A stretch of 64,000 bases of DNA from Ryuthela nishihirai (Eukaryota; Arthropoda; Arachnida; Araneae; Heptathelidae), in NCBI GenBank assembly GCA_038380435.1, contig JAWZYU010000009.1, positions 67,671,901 through 67,735,900 on the forward strand, given 5' to 3'. Below, one piece after another: positions 11,746-24,079 of the stretch. The notes beneath the pieces are model-generated. The model was not told the DNA's origin, did not search any database, and saw only the letters and a list, made by a program, of their open reading frames with translations. Within the stretch, counting starts at the first letter, position 1. Every line of letters begins with the position of its first letter. The position numbers were made by a program, and so were the translations under genes.

Positions 11746-13189
11746 TCCCTAGTTTTTGGGCATAGTTACTTTTATTTAGGTGAAAGAATAGGGCCCCCAA
11801 TAAAGGGCAGCACGCTGGCCACACGGACCATAAATTTCCTCTGCACTCGTTTACATTAGAAATTTAAGTCTTTACTTGGAAAGAAATTTATATTCTCGAA
11901 TGGCTTTCCCCCTGTAGGAAATTCGGCATCAATTTGCCACGGTGATCAGCTTCTAGGATTTCCTCTCTGCTATAAATACTTTCATTTCTCTCAATGCTTA
12001 GGAGCTTATTCGAAATTCTGTGATCACAGAAGCCATCAAAGCAGAAACTTGCAGGAGGCGACGTAACTATAGACCGCAATTTTTTTGCAGGCTGTAACTA
12101 GTTGATTAAAGGGTAAACAAACCTGTGCTGAAATGCTTAAAAGTTTCTCCTTTGCATTCTCGTTCATCGAAAGAAATTTCTTGCTTGCTGTTTTCTTTCG
12201 TAATTGACTCGAATAATTTATATAATCATTAACAATTTTTTTAGACTTTTTAGAACACATATGAGGTCCAAAAGAAGGTTTTAAATTTTTGAGCAACATA
12301 AAAGAAACAGAATCTGAAGCCTCGATTCATTACCATTTTTGTGATGAATTTCTTTCACATGATTCTATCAAATACTCCCGTATAATAATGACAAGATTCA
12401 TAGTCCATTCTGATTTTCTTTGAGGAAAAAATTTAGCAGCCACTGGATTATATTTCGATTATTCATTAAAAACTTCAGCAGTTTTACGAACAAGATTTTC
12501 TATACTGGTTGTCATTAATCAATACTTGGTTATTTACTCTTGTAATATAGGAGACTAATACTCCAAACGAGTTTCTGGTCAGAGAGAAGAAATTAAGAAT
12601 TACTATAAAAGAGAGTGAAAAAACAAAACAAACAAATCTCCATCTTCTTTGTAGTTATAGAGTTTTTTTCCATTCAAATGCTTTGAAGTAAATGTTCTTT
12701 CGCAGAAAATCTTTTACCCTGTAAAACAAAATTAAGATCAATATATATTGCAAGACGCAGGTTTGATAGTATCTGCTTTAATGTAAAAGAAAATAATAGA
12801 TGTGGATATCATTAATTATAATGACATATCTAATATTGGACAATATATCATCAGCAGTTCTTTCTCATTTTGTTTTTCATAACAGCGAGCGATCTAAAGT
12901 TCAGTACCTTTAAGAACAAAATCAGCCACAGAGATGAAATCTGTCGTTTTATCACTACCTACAGTTAAATTAAAAATAAAAAGGGGGAAAGAATATGACG
13001 GTATTGAACAGAAATTCATCCATTTCGGTATATAGAAGGAGTCTGAAAAAGCAAAAATTCTACACATTCAATAAGAATTAATAAAATCACGTAGCAATTT
13101 CATGAATGGTAATAAAAGAAATAAATGATGCTATGAGTAACAGACATTAGTAAGGTTCATAGTAAGAATTAGCTGGAAAATAAACAAAC
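11746..13189. other. Intergenic stretch, nothing recognised
   Basis: Two short minus-strand frames at 11888-12299 show no family motif. The rest is AT-rich. Confidence 0.4.
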
Positions 13190-13290
13190 TGAGATCGTTC
13201 TTTTGGTAGAACACCTGGCATGTTACCAGAAATGGTAGGTTCGTATCTCACTCGCAACGAAACTCAATTTTTTCAGCCAAATATTCATGA
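13190..13290 (+). mobile_element. SINE-C, tRNA-like head
   Basis: Shares cacctggcatgttaccagaa with the minus-strand copy at 5100-5232, followed by a B-box-like ggtaggttcgtatctc. A short conserved segment after the head (cgaaactcaattttttc) supports a retroposed family. The 3' limit is unknown. Confidence 0.55.
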
Positions 13291-14150
13291 GTTCCATGTC
13301 TGCAGTTACTTCCTGTGCAATGTTCTATTATTGAACACTATAAGGTTAATTATATCGTAGGCGTTTTCCGAACTGGAAGTGGACACATGTTTCTCATACG
13401 TCTACGGTGACACTATTGCGCTGTGGAAGTGTCCATCGCCGTGTGATTTCGCAGACATTTCACCAATTAGTCGAAATTTGATGTTGCGGTCACTCTTCTG
13501 TCGTCCTGTGTTGTGTTAAGATATCGAAGTCCGAGCACCGTGTATCGGAATTAAATCCACTGCGGGAGTCTGAAATCTTTTGGGTTGCTGTTGCCCCCTG
13601 CCTTTCAAGTTCTGAATGGAATAGTAGGTTATCAATGGGAGAAGTTATCAATGGACAGATGTTTCGGTCAAACATCTGGTGGTATATAACTTGTATATAT
13701 GAATTAGCAAAATGACGATTTAATTACGAAAGGAATTTTCCGTTCATTATCCAAGATGTTCAAAGAGATTAGTGAGAACATCTAGACAATGTTGACAGCT
13801 GCAAACAATGAGCGACAAACTTTAGCGAAAGTACTGCTGGAATAAATGCACAGAATCACTCGTTTTCATATTGTTTAAGCAGTTAGTGTGTAGGTGGTTT
13901 CCTATTTTTCTTCAGTGTATATAAATTAAGCGAACTGGGGAACATTAAATGCGTCATCTTCACCCTATCCAACGAGTTAGATAATTAGCATCAAGATAGG
14001 CTCTGACATCGTGATGGGATGCCACGTCTTACTATAGTAAATATAAGTTTTTTAATTAAAATATAAATTTTTTCATCATTTTTTAAAATATTTTTGTCGA
14101 ATAATATAACTATGAGTTTTTTTCCACTTCGGTTTTACGTGTATTAGACT
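13291..14150. other. Unexplained stretch with a GC-richer block at about 13370-13680
   Basis: The block is richer in GC and CpG than its surroundings and holds a 61-codon minus-strand frame with no recognisable homology. It could be the body of the SINE-C unit or host sequence. The rest, to 14150, is AT-rich. Confidence 0.3.
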
Positions 14151-14151
14151 A

Positions 14152-14930
14152 GCATTGTTCGTTTACCTCTGAGCAGGGACGTACCCAGGATTTAGCTTCG
14201 GGGAAGGTTTGAGGATTTAATTTAGTGTTCGTGGGAGTGGGGGAAGAGGACGTATCTGAGAATTTAGCTTCAGGGGGAAGTTGAGAAGACTGAGAGAGTC
14301 TGAGAAGGTTCCTTGAGTAGGGTTCCCAAATTGCTAAAATATTCCATCGAACAGAATATTGACCGCAAAAATTAACAATCATATCCTACATGGAATAAGA
14401 TTTTATATGGTGCTTTTCTAAATTTATTTTTTAGTGCCAGACATAAAATATGGGGGGCTGGAATAAAATTATACAAGGGCAACTGTTTTGGATTTCAAAT
14501 CAAGTAGAGAAGTTTGCTATTTCGTATAAGCGATCGGATTTTCCAGGGGAGTGGGGGGGGGGGGGAATCGAACCTCCTGTTTCCTCCTGGATACATCCAT
14601 GAGGTATTTGTACACACAATGGGTTAAATAACCAGATCACAAGCGCCGCAAAAGCTCAGGGATGGATGGAAAACTGTTAGGACAGATGGTAGCCTCCTGT
14701 CAAAGCCGTTCAGAGTGTTCTTTAAAGTGCACAAAGTATGGCTCTCTTGCACAAGAGACATGGCTTAACGTCCTATCCGGAGAGCTGCAGGTTTTCCAAG
14801 CCCATCGGTGTCCCTCTTTCACCAAGTGTAGGGTGAATTTTACTGAAGATAAGTTCCAGACACATTTGGGACTCGAACCTAGCAACTGTATATTAGAAGC
14901 TTGGCGCACTACTGACTGAGATAACTAGTT
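14152..14930 (-). mobile_element. SINE-A copy interrupted by element X
   Basis: The SINE 3' end (gtttacctctgagca) lies at 14161-14175 and the rest resumes at 14601 (tttgtacacacaatgggtta) through the head at about 14930. The break falls inside the SINE's 3' segment, so the intervening sequence inserted after the SINE did. Confidence 0.8.
14177..14598. mobile_element. Element X, terminal inverted repeat, nested in SINE-A
   Basis: The ends are ggacgtacccagga (14177-14190) and tcctggatacatcc (14585-14598), an imperfect inverted repeat of 14 bases. A stretch near 14322 (gggttcccaaattgctaaaa) recurs in altered form near 19709, so this is a dispersed family. No transposase is present; the element is non-autonomous. 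Confidence 0.6.
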
Positions 14931-17098
14931 CTAGTGGTGTTTAAGGAAAGGTTTTTGTAAAATATGTGTCATTCGTAAGTTTATCAGTTTTTCACCTCCT
15001 TTCCGGTTGTCAAAACTATCTAGGGATAAGGGATTGACTCTTCGCCTTCTCCCACTCATCCTTTCCTCAAGCAATGGCTTTCCATCTATATTCCGTAACT
15101 CCTTCATATGATCAATTTAAAACATTCCGGAAAAACGTTAAAACTTTTCGAAGAGGTCATATATGTAGTTCTCTGCTCGAATCAGATATCCACTATTAAA
15201 GAAAAAGATTGAAACTTACGTAAAAAGCAGTTAAAATCGTGCCTATGACTATAAAAACAACTAAACGATGGTTATTGTTAGATTAAAAAATATCAAATGA
15301 GAAATTTAGACTTAAAGCTCAATTTGTGAAGTACAGGGGTTACGTTATAATACTTGTTCTTTTAAAATATTCTAATTGCTTTGTAGGTGACGCTCAATAT
15401 CAGTTCAATCGTAGATAAGATACTTTGGCTTTGCATACAGCTGGAAACACTAGAAAGTGTCTTTTCCAAATAGCGCAAATAAGGTAGAATCAGAGGCGGT
15501 ACAACCCCTCATCAATACAGGCAGTCGTCCTGCGTCTAGTTCTGTGAAATATATATGTTGGCGAAAAAGCTTATGAAACATAAGCTGCAATAATTTTCAG
15601 TGATAAATATAGACGAAAAAATATTAAAAATTGGTGTTCAGCAGTTAGATCAAAAATCGTTCTGGTATTTATTTTTAATTGCCATTTTTGATTTTAATGT
15701 AAATCACTGGATATAGAAAAACATTTCGAAAGTTAAAAACGCTGGAATATTTAATAGGCTACAAAAAATCCCAAAATTTAATTAAAACACGTTAAAAGTT
15801 AAGACCACGTAAGTACTGGGTGCATTTCACCCGGTACTTTACTACAGTCAACTGTGATCTCTTAATATACCTTAATATTTTAATTAAATTTTGGGGTCAA
15901 TTTTTTGTACTATTAAATATTTCAGTCTACATAACTAATTTAATACTGAACAACTATTGCTTAATATCGAGATTTGGATAGAGCTGATTGAGATCTTTAA
16001 TTTGTTTATAATATCATGTTGTTTCATAAATATCATGTTGAAGAAGTTATTGAGCTCTGCATGTTACTTTCTATTGAGATAACATGGAGCTGTTTCCATT
16101 TTTCTGTCCAATACCTGTATATGATTATTAATTCATTTGTATTTGCCGCATTTTAGAGATTAAATTACACAATTCTCGTGATCAAACAGCACATATGGTT
16201 ATTCTGGAAGAACATGGAACAAGAAAATTAAATTTTCCCTTGAAACGCTAAGGGCACGGAAATTTGCAATTCTAAGCATGGAGTGTCTGCCTCTTTGATT
16301 TATATGTATCGTATTTTTATATTCCATAGCATTCTGGATTTTTAAAAAAAAATCTAGAAACAGAAATGGATAAAAATAAATTTAATCACGTTTTCTCTTG
16401 AAGTGAATATAAGCAAATTTAATCGTGTTTTCTTGTTGAAATGGATAAATCAAATTTAATAATAATTTTTGTTAGCATGATACAAGATGAACTCTAACAA
16501 CTAATTAAATAATACAAAACCACGCAGAAGAAATGCATATTAACGAATAATTGAAATATCACGAAACGTTGTTGCAGCTTTGTAAACTTATGTTCTTCCA
16601 TGGTTACGCAGTTCCTTTATTATGCTACTATCAGGGGCAGAGACGGATATAGTGAGTCCAGACTTTACTAACTTAATTTATTTTGGTATCTGAACGACAA
16701 TTAGATATTATGCAAAACTGATGTTTTTGACTTTCACTGTTCACATATTATATTCCTAATTTCGATATGTTAAATAATATGTTATTAATAAGTTAGCCTA
16801 CGAATCAAGATTGCATGTTTAACAGACTTTTTAGTAGAATATTATAATTTACGCACATGTAATTATTGGGATATGTTTCAGAATTGATAAGAATTAAGTT
16901 TTAGTTTTAACAGAAAACAGGAAAACTGATCCCAAGGTCTTCCACATATCCTTCTTTAAAACGTTCAACCAATGGAGAAGAAATTCCCTTATCTCACTCA
17001 TATACTGGGATCCCATCTGTCTAAACCACGTGATTTCTAGTATTCCCCTCCCAATTTAAAGAAGGGGTAGGTGTTGGCTACTAATGCTAGTTAACTGC
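14931..17098. other. AT-rich intergenic stretch
   Basis: No gene or repeat family could be supported in this 2.1-kb stretch. Confidence 0.45.
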
Positions 17099-17345
17099 GC
17101 CAGGATTGATATTTATTTACCTTAACCTCCACCAGACCCTCGTTAAGAAAATGGATTCGTTGAGCTTGGAAAAGGCCGTCGTCCGTAGGATGTGATGTTA
17201 AGACATGGTCCCAGTTGCTGAAGAGCCATACCAATGCATGTTAAAGAGCATGCGAGGTGTCATTGACGGGAGACTTCCATCTACTTCCTATTAGCTGTTC
17301 AGTAGATTCTAATAATAGTTCTCTTTCCCAAGAAATTTGTTAACG
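17099..17345 (+). mobile_element. SINE-A fragment, body
   Basis: Has the family core (ggccgtcgtccgtaggatg near 17175, then agagccatacc and gttaaagagc). The tRNA-like head is reduced to a few bases and the 3' end is lost. Confidence 0.75.
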
Positions 17346-17517
17346 ACCAATAAAACTGTACATTCCTGCTCAGTTATGCGCCCCATTTTTTCATTCGGAT
17401 CACTTTTTCCCTTCTCTTTATTTTTTTCTAGATACGGGCCAGTCATGTCCATATCTTGCGGGTACGAAATTTAATCCTTTGTGCTTCTCTTAGTTATAAG
17501 AAAAGCAAGGCTGTGTT

Positions 17518-17746
17518 TGCGATAACCCTGAGCAGCACTGTTTTTGCCCATAATAGACAAAAAATGACCAGCTCAATAAGATCACCACTGATTTAAACCT
17601 GGGTAAGAAATCTACTGACCATCTGTTACCAGTCAGATGAAAGCTTCCGTTTAGGCCATCCAGCTGCTTTTCAAAGTGTACGGGTAGGGTTCAAACTTGG
17701 GAGCATTAGATAACAAGCATGGTGTTCTACCGATTGGGTTATCCCC
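17518..17746 (-). mobile_element. SINE-A copy, internally deleted
   Basis: A reverse copy with a decayed 3' end (ccctgagcagcactgttttt) and head (gggttatccccatct). Most of the core between about 17675 and 17690 is deleted. Confidence 0.7.
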
Positions 17747-17879
17747 ATCTCGAGAAACGCAAGTATCAAAACATTTTGAATTGGCATGCTGACCAAATTT
17801 CAAATTGGAATTTAAAAAGAAACTCCCGACTCTTAATCTTCCCATACACTATGTTCCAAACTTCATAACACTTTAAAAG

Positions 17880-17965
17880 GTACCCGACGGGATAGCGAGT
17901 TTAGCTACTGATGAAAGAGAACTGGGTTCGAGCCCCAGATAAGGTATGGATTTTTATTTTCTGTG
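17880..17965 (+). mobile_element. SINE-B fragment, tRNA-like head
   Basis: tttagctactgatgaaag, then a perfect B-box-like gggttcgagcccc and agataaggtatggat. This matches the head of SINE-B at 29509-29740, read on the minus strand there. Confidence 0.65.
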
Positions 17966-19419
17966 TTCTTTCTGCATTAATATGTCTTCTCGAAAATCTC
18001 CTCTGTAGTGTATTATACCGAAAGAATCTTGTCAGACTTCTGTGGCAAGTAGCAGCTTAAGGGGTAATTTAATTTTTTAAATATTAACTTCACATTTTGG
18101 CAAAATAAACATACAATACAATAGTGTGTGATGCGTTCAGAAAATACACAGGCATTGAATATCATCAATTTTTGCTTCCCATAAAAGAAATGAAACTAGA
18201 ATTTAATTTTTAACTTAGATATATTCTTGAAAAGCTTAATTGCCTCCATGTTTTGCAGCATGAGATGGACTGGAGCTAGAGGAACATCTAAAGAAGAAGG
18301 ACGATATCAGTCGCTGACAAAAGTCACGTCAGCGAAACGGAGAACAAAAATATTTCTCCCAAAAAATTAACTCTTGTGTTCTTAAACACTCAACCTTTAA
18401 ACCGACAGTCTAATCAGCCTCTGACTCGTAGCAGTGCAGACTCATCAGCGAACACAGCAAGCAGCAGGAACCTCCAGAGGTTTCAAAAGAGCGAAACTAA
18501 GCATATTTTGCAGAGAGCATGTTCAGCACATTCAGTTCGACAAAAATCCCATTTCTGCTCTTCCTTCTATCCCATCTTTTGCGGAATGAACGTGTTGTTT
18601 TTGAAAGGTGCTTGAGAAAAAGCGTACTGGCAGGGAAGAAGTATGGTTCAAGGACAAAAACTATCGATGGCCTCTGCTACACGAGATGTACAGATCTGGA
18701 TAACCTTAATTAATCACGCAGCAAGACTAATGTTGAGAGAGCTCCAGGATCCGTCTTCTCTCATCCATCACAGGCACGCTGCAAAATTACAGCTCTTCTC
18801 GAGGAAAGGAATTTTCTTTTCCTTCTTCTTTCCTTTTTTTTTTCTTTCTTTTCCTTTTTGGGCTCTCCTTGCTCCTCAAATCGAGCCGTACTCAAAGAAT
18901 GAGTGCGTGAGCCCTTGCTTCGGTTTCCATAGGAACTCGGAATAATGCGGCTAAATAGGTGCAAATTATTGAAAGAGAAAAATCGTAATGTTTTAAACTT
19001 TTTGTTCTTTAAAAAAGTATATTCTTTGTTTCTAATTTCTTTTACTGAAGATTAGATAGCGGAACAACTGTTATTTAGAAATTCGGTTGAATTTATCGTG
19101 TATGTGACTATAGTTAAATATAAATATCAATTTTATTATTCCGTCTCCTATTAAACGTCGGAGGATATAAATATTTTTGTTATTATGGAATTTGATCAGC
19201 ATATTTAATACAATAAAAAAAGTTCGTAAAAGATTCTTTGCAACGAGCAGGATTCTGATCTCGATCATTGTCAATATTAATAATTGGGATACACTTATGC
19301 TCTAAAGAAGAGTAAATATTAATACACTGAAGGGCTTAACATTCCTTGAAAATTCATTTTTAAGGAATGAAAAAGTGTAAATGATATTTTCATGTTGTAT
19401 TCAAACAACATGAGGGAAA
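17966..19419. other. Intergenic stretch, nothing recognised
   Basis: GC-richer patches at about 18240-18310 and 18400-18800 have short frames on both strands, but none shows a family motif. A pyrimidine tract lies at 18808-18855. Confidence 0.35.
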
Positions 19420-19612
19420 TGGCTGAGGTCTCAGTCAGTACCAAAGTGTGAGTGATGCAGTTCCCAGGTTCGAGTCCCACTTGGACCAGCGTTGATATTT
19501 ATCTCCGTAAAACTCAACCCTGCTCTCAGTCAGAAAGGGGACACCGATGGTTTGGAAAGCGTACCATTCGTCGGATGGGATGTAAAGCCGTTACTCCGTG
19601 TTCAGGAACAGG
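19420..19612 (+). mobile_element. SINE-A fragment, 5' half
   Basis: A well-kept B box (caggttcgagtccca, 19467) and following core up to the point where an element X-like fragment begins (about 19610-19750). Confidence 0.8.
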
Positions 19613-19750
19613 CAGGATTAATTTAGGGGGTGGGGTTCCGAGAATTTTATTTTTGGAGGGCACGAGAATTTAATTTCTGAGGTGGGGGCTGTAATAAAAT
19701 TTAAGTAGGGTTTCCCAGTTACTAAAATACTTCACCAGGCATGAAATATG
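19613..19750. mobile_element. Element X-like fragment
   Basis: aggattaatttagggggtgg resembles the left interior of the 14177 element, and gggtttcccagttactaaaa (19709) matches its gggttcccaaattgctaaaa. The ends are not clean. Confidence 0.4.
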
Positions 19751-19755
19751 CTTTC

Positions 19756-20117
19756 GGTTGGGTTGTTTTATCTACGAGCTGTACTTTCATTGCACACAAT
19801 GAAATAAAGGGCCAAATCAAAGGGACCAAGAGGAATATGGGGGAAGGTGACTCACAGGATAGCTGTTAAAAGACAGATGGACGAATCCCGTCTATGCCAC
19901 CCAGTGGATTGTTTAATGTGCATAGCATATGGTTCTTCTGCACACGGACGTACCAGGGGGGATGTTCAGGACCGCCCCCGCCTGGTACGTACCTGTACGC
20001 ATTAAAGAACACCTATTCAGTGAGTCACCTTCTCCCATACTTCTCTTGACCCCTTTGATCTGGCCGTTTATGTCATTATGTACAAAAAAGTACAGCTCAC
20101 AGATAAAACAACCCAAT
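19756..20117. mobile_element. SINE-A inverted duplication (fold-back)
   Basis: The left arm (19756-19945) is the 3' half of SINE-A on the minus strand. The right arm (19985-20117) is the 3' part on the plus strand. The two arms share private changes, such as ggtgactcac for the family's ggggacccac, so they derive from one copy. The centre holds ggacgtaccagg ... cctggtacgtacc. The right arm lacks about 50 bases present in the left. Confidence 0.75.
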
Positions 20118-21162
20118 TAAAGGCAACACTGAAGGATTTGAACAGGATGCTAGACAATGATCCGTCTACTGTACCTATTAATTTCACGATATTGAAAGAT
20201 CTCAAATATTACCCATGACTAGAGACCCCAATGCACTTTAACCTGGTCCTGTTTTCAGAAGTAAAACAACTCAACCGAATAGAAACAAATACCGCATTTG
20301 GATGATCAAAAAATATACCTATTTAAAAAAACACGATCTAGCAAGAATAGTTGAAAGCGATGGACGAATGGAAATTACGTCACGCTCGAATATCCTAATA
20401 TTATTTCATCTTTGAGCCGTAATGAGTTGAACTGGTAAACAAAAAACTCACTGAAGCATCGGTTTGCCGCAGTGATGTGGAAACGGAGCCAAATAGGGAA
20501 TGTGTAGTTATTCTAAGAGGTTAATTAATACTTCTTGTTACTTAATTAAATTCCTTACTCTCTCTTTTTTTCATTCTCGCTCTTCTAAGGTAAATGATGA
20601 TGCAAAGAAATATTTCAAGATGCAGTTTTAAAATTCTGGTTGTTCTTTAGTGGCAGGAAAAAATGTGGCACAAATTCAGAAAGACAAAAAAAGTGGAGAT
20701 GGCATTAATGAATGAAGGAAAGCGTAATGTAGTTTCGTTCAAAGGAAGCGCGGTATGGCGTGTAAGCTTAATAGGGAGAACTGTTATAAGTTTATTTTTT
20801 TTTTCTGGGTGTTGTTGTTGCTGCCCCCATACAGAGTTAGCTTTTCTTCCATGAATGATAGGGATAGTTTGATTAATTAGCATTAAGGGAAGAGCGACGA
20901 AAGTTACGGTAGAGGTTCATATTCTCCAGAACTTGGAGGAGACTCATGTAGGAGAGGTGATGGCACGAAGCCAGTTTCAGATTGGCAAAAGAAAATGGAT
21001 GTTTTCTGCTGGGATCTTATTAGCAAAGATCTAATACTGAAAGGTAAAAATATAGCTTGGCTATTAAATTCATTTTCGGTCAATGAGATTCTGTAATCGG
21101 TATAGTAGCAAACATTTAATCAGCGATCCACAGGTTTCGATACTGACACATACTGGCATAGT
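20118..21162. other. Intergenic stretch, nothing recognised
   Basis: A short SINE-A-like 3' end (aagtaaaacaactcaa) may lie at about 20261. Frames overlapping on both strands at 20647-20883 have no recognisable homology. Confidence 0.35.
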
Positions 21163-21533
21163 GGGGGATGGCTTAATCGTTGGTTCGTAAGCTGAAGTTT
21201 TCAGGTTCGACTCTCAAGTGTGACAGCATTGAGATTTATTTCCGAAAAACCTGACCCTCTATCAGAAAGAGTGATACAGAGAGGCTTATTAAAAATACCG
21301 TGTAATGTATGTAATAGGACATTAAGTCGTGTCCTCGTGTGCAGCAGATCACACCTTGTGCACATTAAAGAACCTACTAGATGGTTTTGAGGGGAGGCTT
21401 GCATCTGTCTACTAATAGTTGTCCAGTGGGTCCAATTCCTAAATCTTCTCTGAGCCCTTAGAGTCCTTGTGACCTGGCCATTTCGTCCCTTAGTGAACGA
21501 AAATACCTTTCAGAGGTAAAATATCCCAATCTT
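21163..21533 (+). mobile_element. SINE-A copy, near full length
   Basis: Head (gggggatggcttaatcg, B box caggttcgactctc), core (cattaaagaac) and 3' end (tcagaggtaaaatatccc) are all present but diverged. Confidence 0.88.
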
Positions 21534-21757
21534 GCAGAATAGGTATGCTTCTTTTCCTTTCGTTTGTTTCAATGTCTCTAAATGGTAGATAGGTAGAAAA
21601 TGGAAGGAGAGATGTCAGCCATTCTTTTAAGACGATGAATGACAGTTACGAAAATAATAGCCCGAAGCCATGTGATGAAGACAATTTGCATCTCCCCATT
21701 TTGTTGTGTAAAGAAGAAACGGAAGTGCTGCAGGACCAGTTTGATTTGGTATTAAAT

Positions 21758-22076
21758 GATTGGAACGGGCTAAATGGCCAGGTTACAAGGATCCCGAAAG
21801 CTCTGAGAAGGTTGGGGGAGGGGACCCATTGGAACAGCTGTTGGGATGCAGATGGTAGCCTCCCGTCAAGGCCACCGAGCGTGTTCTTTAACGTGCACAA
21901 GGTATGGCTCTCCAGCACACTGGGTTATGGCTTAATGTTCTACCTGAAGGATGCGGCCTTTCCAAGTCAATAGTCCTACTGACCATGAGCAGGGCAAGGG
22001 TTTTGCGGAGATAAATCTTAACGCTGGTCGATCTGGGACCGAATCTGGGAAATGCAGATTACGAGCACCCTCGTCC
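21758..22076 (-). mobile_element. SINE-A copy lacking the 3' tip
   Basis: Begins at the family's gggctaaatggccag and runs to the tRNA-like head. The core is well conserved. The frame that covers it (21635-21973) is made mostly of SINE sequence and is not a gene. Confidence 0.88.
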
Positions 22077-22212
22077 ATGTTTCGAATGGATTTTTATGAT
22101 AAATCATCAGCATCGTTCCGTCATCACCATCCAGTGCCACCATTAATATCATACTTTGCTATGCAAAAGATCGGTCAACTTCACCGTCAGTTACCAGGTG
22201 TCGATACTGTTT

Positions 22213-22571
22213 CTTTTCCTGAGCTGATATTTTGTTTTGCACACAGTGGACTAAATGGTCAGGTCAGAAAGATCCATTAGCTCAAAGAAGTCTGCACAAG
22301 GAAATCCATAGGACAACTTTCAGGCGACAGATGGAAACCTCCCATCAAGACCATCCAGCGTTATTTTTAACATACTCAGGGTATGCTTCTCCTGCACACG
22401 ATCCAGAGCTTAACTTCCGAATCGGCATATAATGATGTTTTTAAGTCAACTGGTATCTTCTTCCTCACCGAGGGCAAGGTAGAGGTTAGAAGAAATAAAT
22501 TTCATCTCTGGTACAGTTAGAATTCAAACTTTTGAACTTCAAAACAAGCTGAAAGGGTATTAACTGAGTCA
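22213..22571 (-). mobile_element. SINE-A copy, diverged
   Basis: ttgcacacagtggactaaat at the left, conserved core to about 22420, and a weak head (attcaaac for the B-box complement) near 22530. Confidence 0.75.
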
Positions 22572-23145
22572 ATTTCCGCTCCTTATTGATAATTGCACAT
22601 AAGATGGATAATTATACATCTTGGAAAAATTGCTATTTCTAGTGTGAAGTTCAAACTGTGGCTCAGTACATAAATCAGCTTTGTAAAACAACAAGCTTGA
22701 TGGTCAAAATGGCTGGAGTCCATCGTGTCATAAAAGTTGTTTAGTGGTTTACAAAAGAAAATTGGAATCATTTTGACATAATTCTTATGTTCATAAGCAT
22801 CGTGCTCTGGGAGCATGGGATCAAATAATCTTATCCAATAAAGTCAATATAGAAATGTTTCGAGTGACCGTTGAATAAAAGCATCAGTTTACAGATTAGA
22901 AATCATGAATGATGAGTATGCATTAATATTATCATTCATGATGAAAAGACGAGTGTCTCTTCAGCTGAAATTTTCATAATAGTAGTAAGTTTGATCGGTG
23001 TTGGGTTGCTTTTAGAGCACTTTATGTACAACCAAGAGTTTCGGATCTAACCAAGCTTAAGCCAATTTTCTCTCTAAAACTGGTAACAATGCAATGACCT
23101 ATCTCTTTTAACATCGGATTATTGAAGCAATGTGGCATTGGAAAC
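22572..23145. other. AT-rich stretch, nothing recognised
   Basis: Only a small palindromic patch (atcattcatgat region, about 22905-22945) stands out. Confidence 0.35.
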
Positions 23146-23149
23146 CTTA

Positions 23150-23590
23150 AGGTTTGTTTACATCATTATTTTCAAAGCAACTGTAAATTTCTGTAATATA
23201 CCAAGTTCCCAAAAATTTCGAGATCCTCTCTAGAAGGACCTCTAAGTGAACCAATGTTTTCAATATGTTGCGATTCAGCTGGTGATGGATCCCTACTTCG
23301 AAGAGCTCTTCCTATTTCATCCAACAGCATCTCGGCTGGATTGAGATCTGGTGACTTAAGAGGTCACTGCAGTAAGTTAAACTCAATGTCATGTTCTTGG
23401 ACGATCCTTGCCTTATGATATGAATCATTATCCTGGTTAAAGACCTAATCGCAGATTGATTCACTGATGCCATAAAGAGATGCTTCTAATCGGTAACGAT
23501 GCTCAGATATCTAGTGGCATTCAAATATTGCTCCACTGGTATCAAAGGACCCAATGTTCCACTCAGTGTATATTTATAAAGGCTCTCCAT
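23150..23590 (-). pseudogene. Tc1-like transposase remnant
   Basis: Read on the minus strand, the segment gives, across frames, a DNDSYHKARIVQEHDI stretch (second catalytic aspartate region: the family pattern is 'QQDNAPxHxA') and then SPDLNPAE, the hallmark before the third acidic residue of Tc1-type DDE domains, followed by LDEIGRALRSRDPSPAESQ. Upstream there is a GPLIPVEQYLNATRY-like segment that fits the family's 'G.Y.eiL' region. Stops and frameshifts break the frame, so it is dead. The helix-turn-helix N-terminus was not found. It lies directly beside another transposase remnant of a different lineage. Confidence 0.7.
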
Positions 23591-23689
23591 TTTTAAATTT
23601 TCTTGCTTCAAAAATTTGCAAAAAAGCATCAAAATTACGAGGAACTAGTTTGCGATTTAGAAAACTGTAACTCAAAACTTTTTTCTGCC

Positions 23690-24075
23690 TTCATTTTATT
23701 ACACTTCCACGTGTTCACTTTTCATGGTTATGAGTTTCTCACTCCGGTATTCAGTTTCACGCCATTTATTTTCAACATGCTCGTTGTCACAATTAGAATA
23801 ACAGAACGGATTCGTCACGTAACATTTGAAGATCCGGAATACTAATAGCTTAAACTGCATCATCAACGTATCCTCACAAAATGAAATCTAAGGGCGTGAT
23901 ATCTGACAAACGTGTGGGGGGAGGGAGAGGAAATAGTTTATCACAAAAATTACAATCATCTGGGAAAGTGCATTCCAAAATTTCGCGAACACCGAAAGTC
24001 CACTGCGCATGAGTGACATTTTCATGACACATTACTTGACCAATTAACTGCAAAAACATTTCGAGTTGCAGCTTT
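23690..24075 (-). pseudogene. Mariner-like (IS630 superfamily) transposase remnant
   Basis: The minus strand encodes LSDITPLDFIL, matching the 'SPDxTPLDFFLWG' motif of a common arthropod transposase lineage, then (frameshifted) GYVDDAV. Further on comes RIRSVILIVTTSMLKI, matching that lineage's 'RI..A...VTPEML' C-terminal helix. Upstream, WTFGVREILECTFPDD fits the stretch before the motif. Only the C-terminal third is present and it is broken. Assigned by motif order; an alignment would settle the lineage. Confidence 0.55.
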
Positions 24076-24079
24076 TAAA

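Noticed and set aside
18808..18860. Splice-acceptor polypyrimidine tract
   Set aside because: No following AG with an open exon of recognisable homology.
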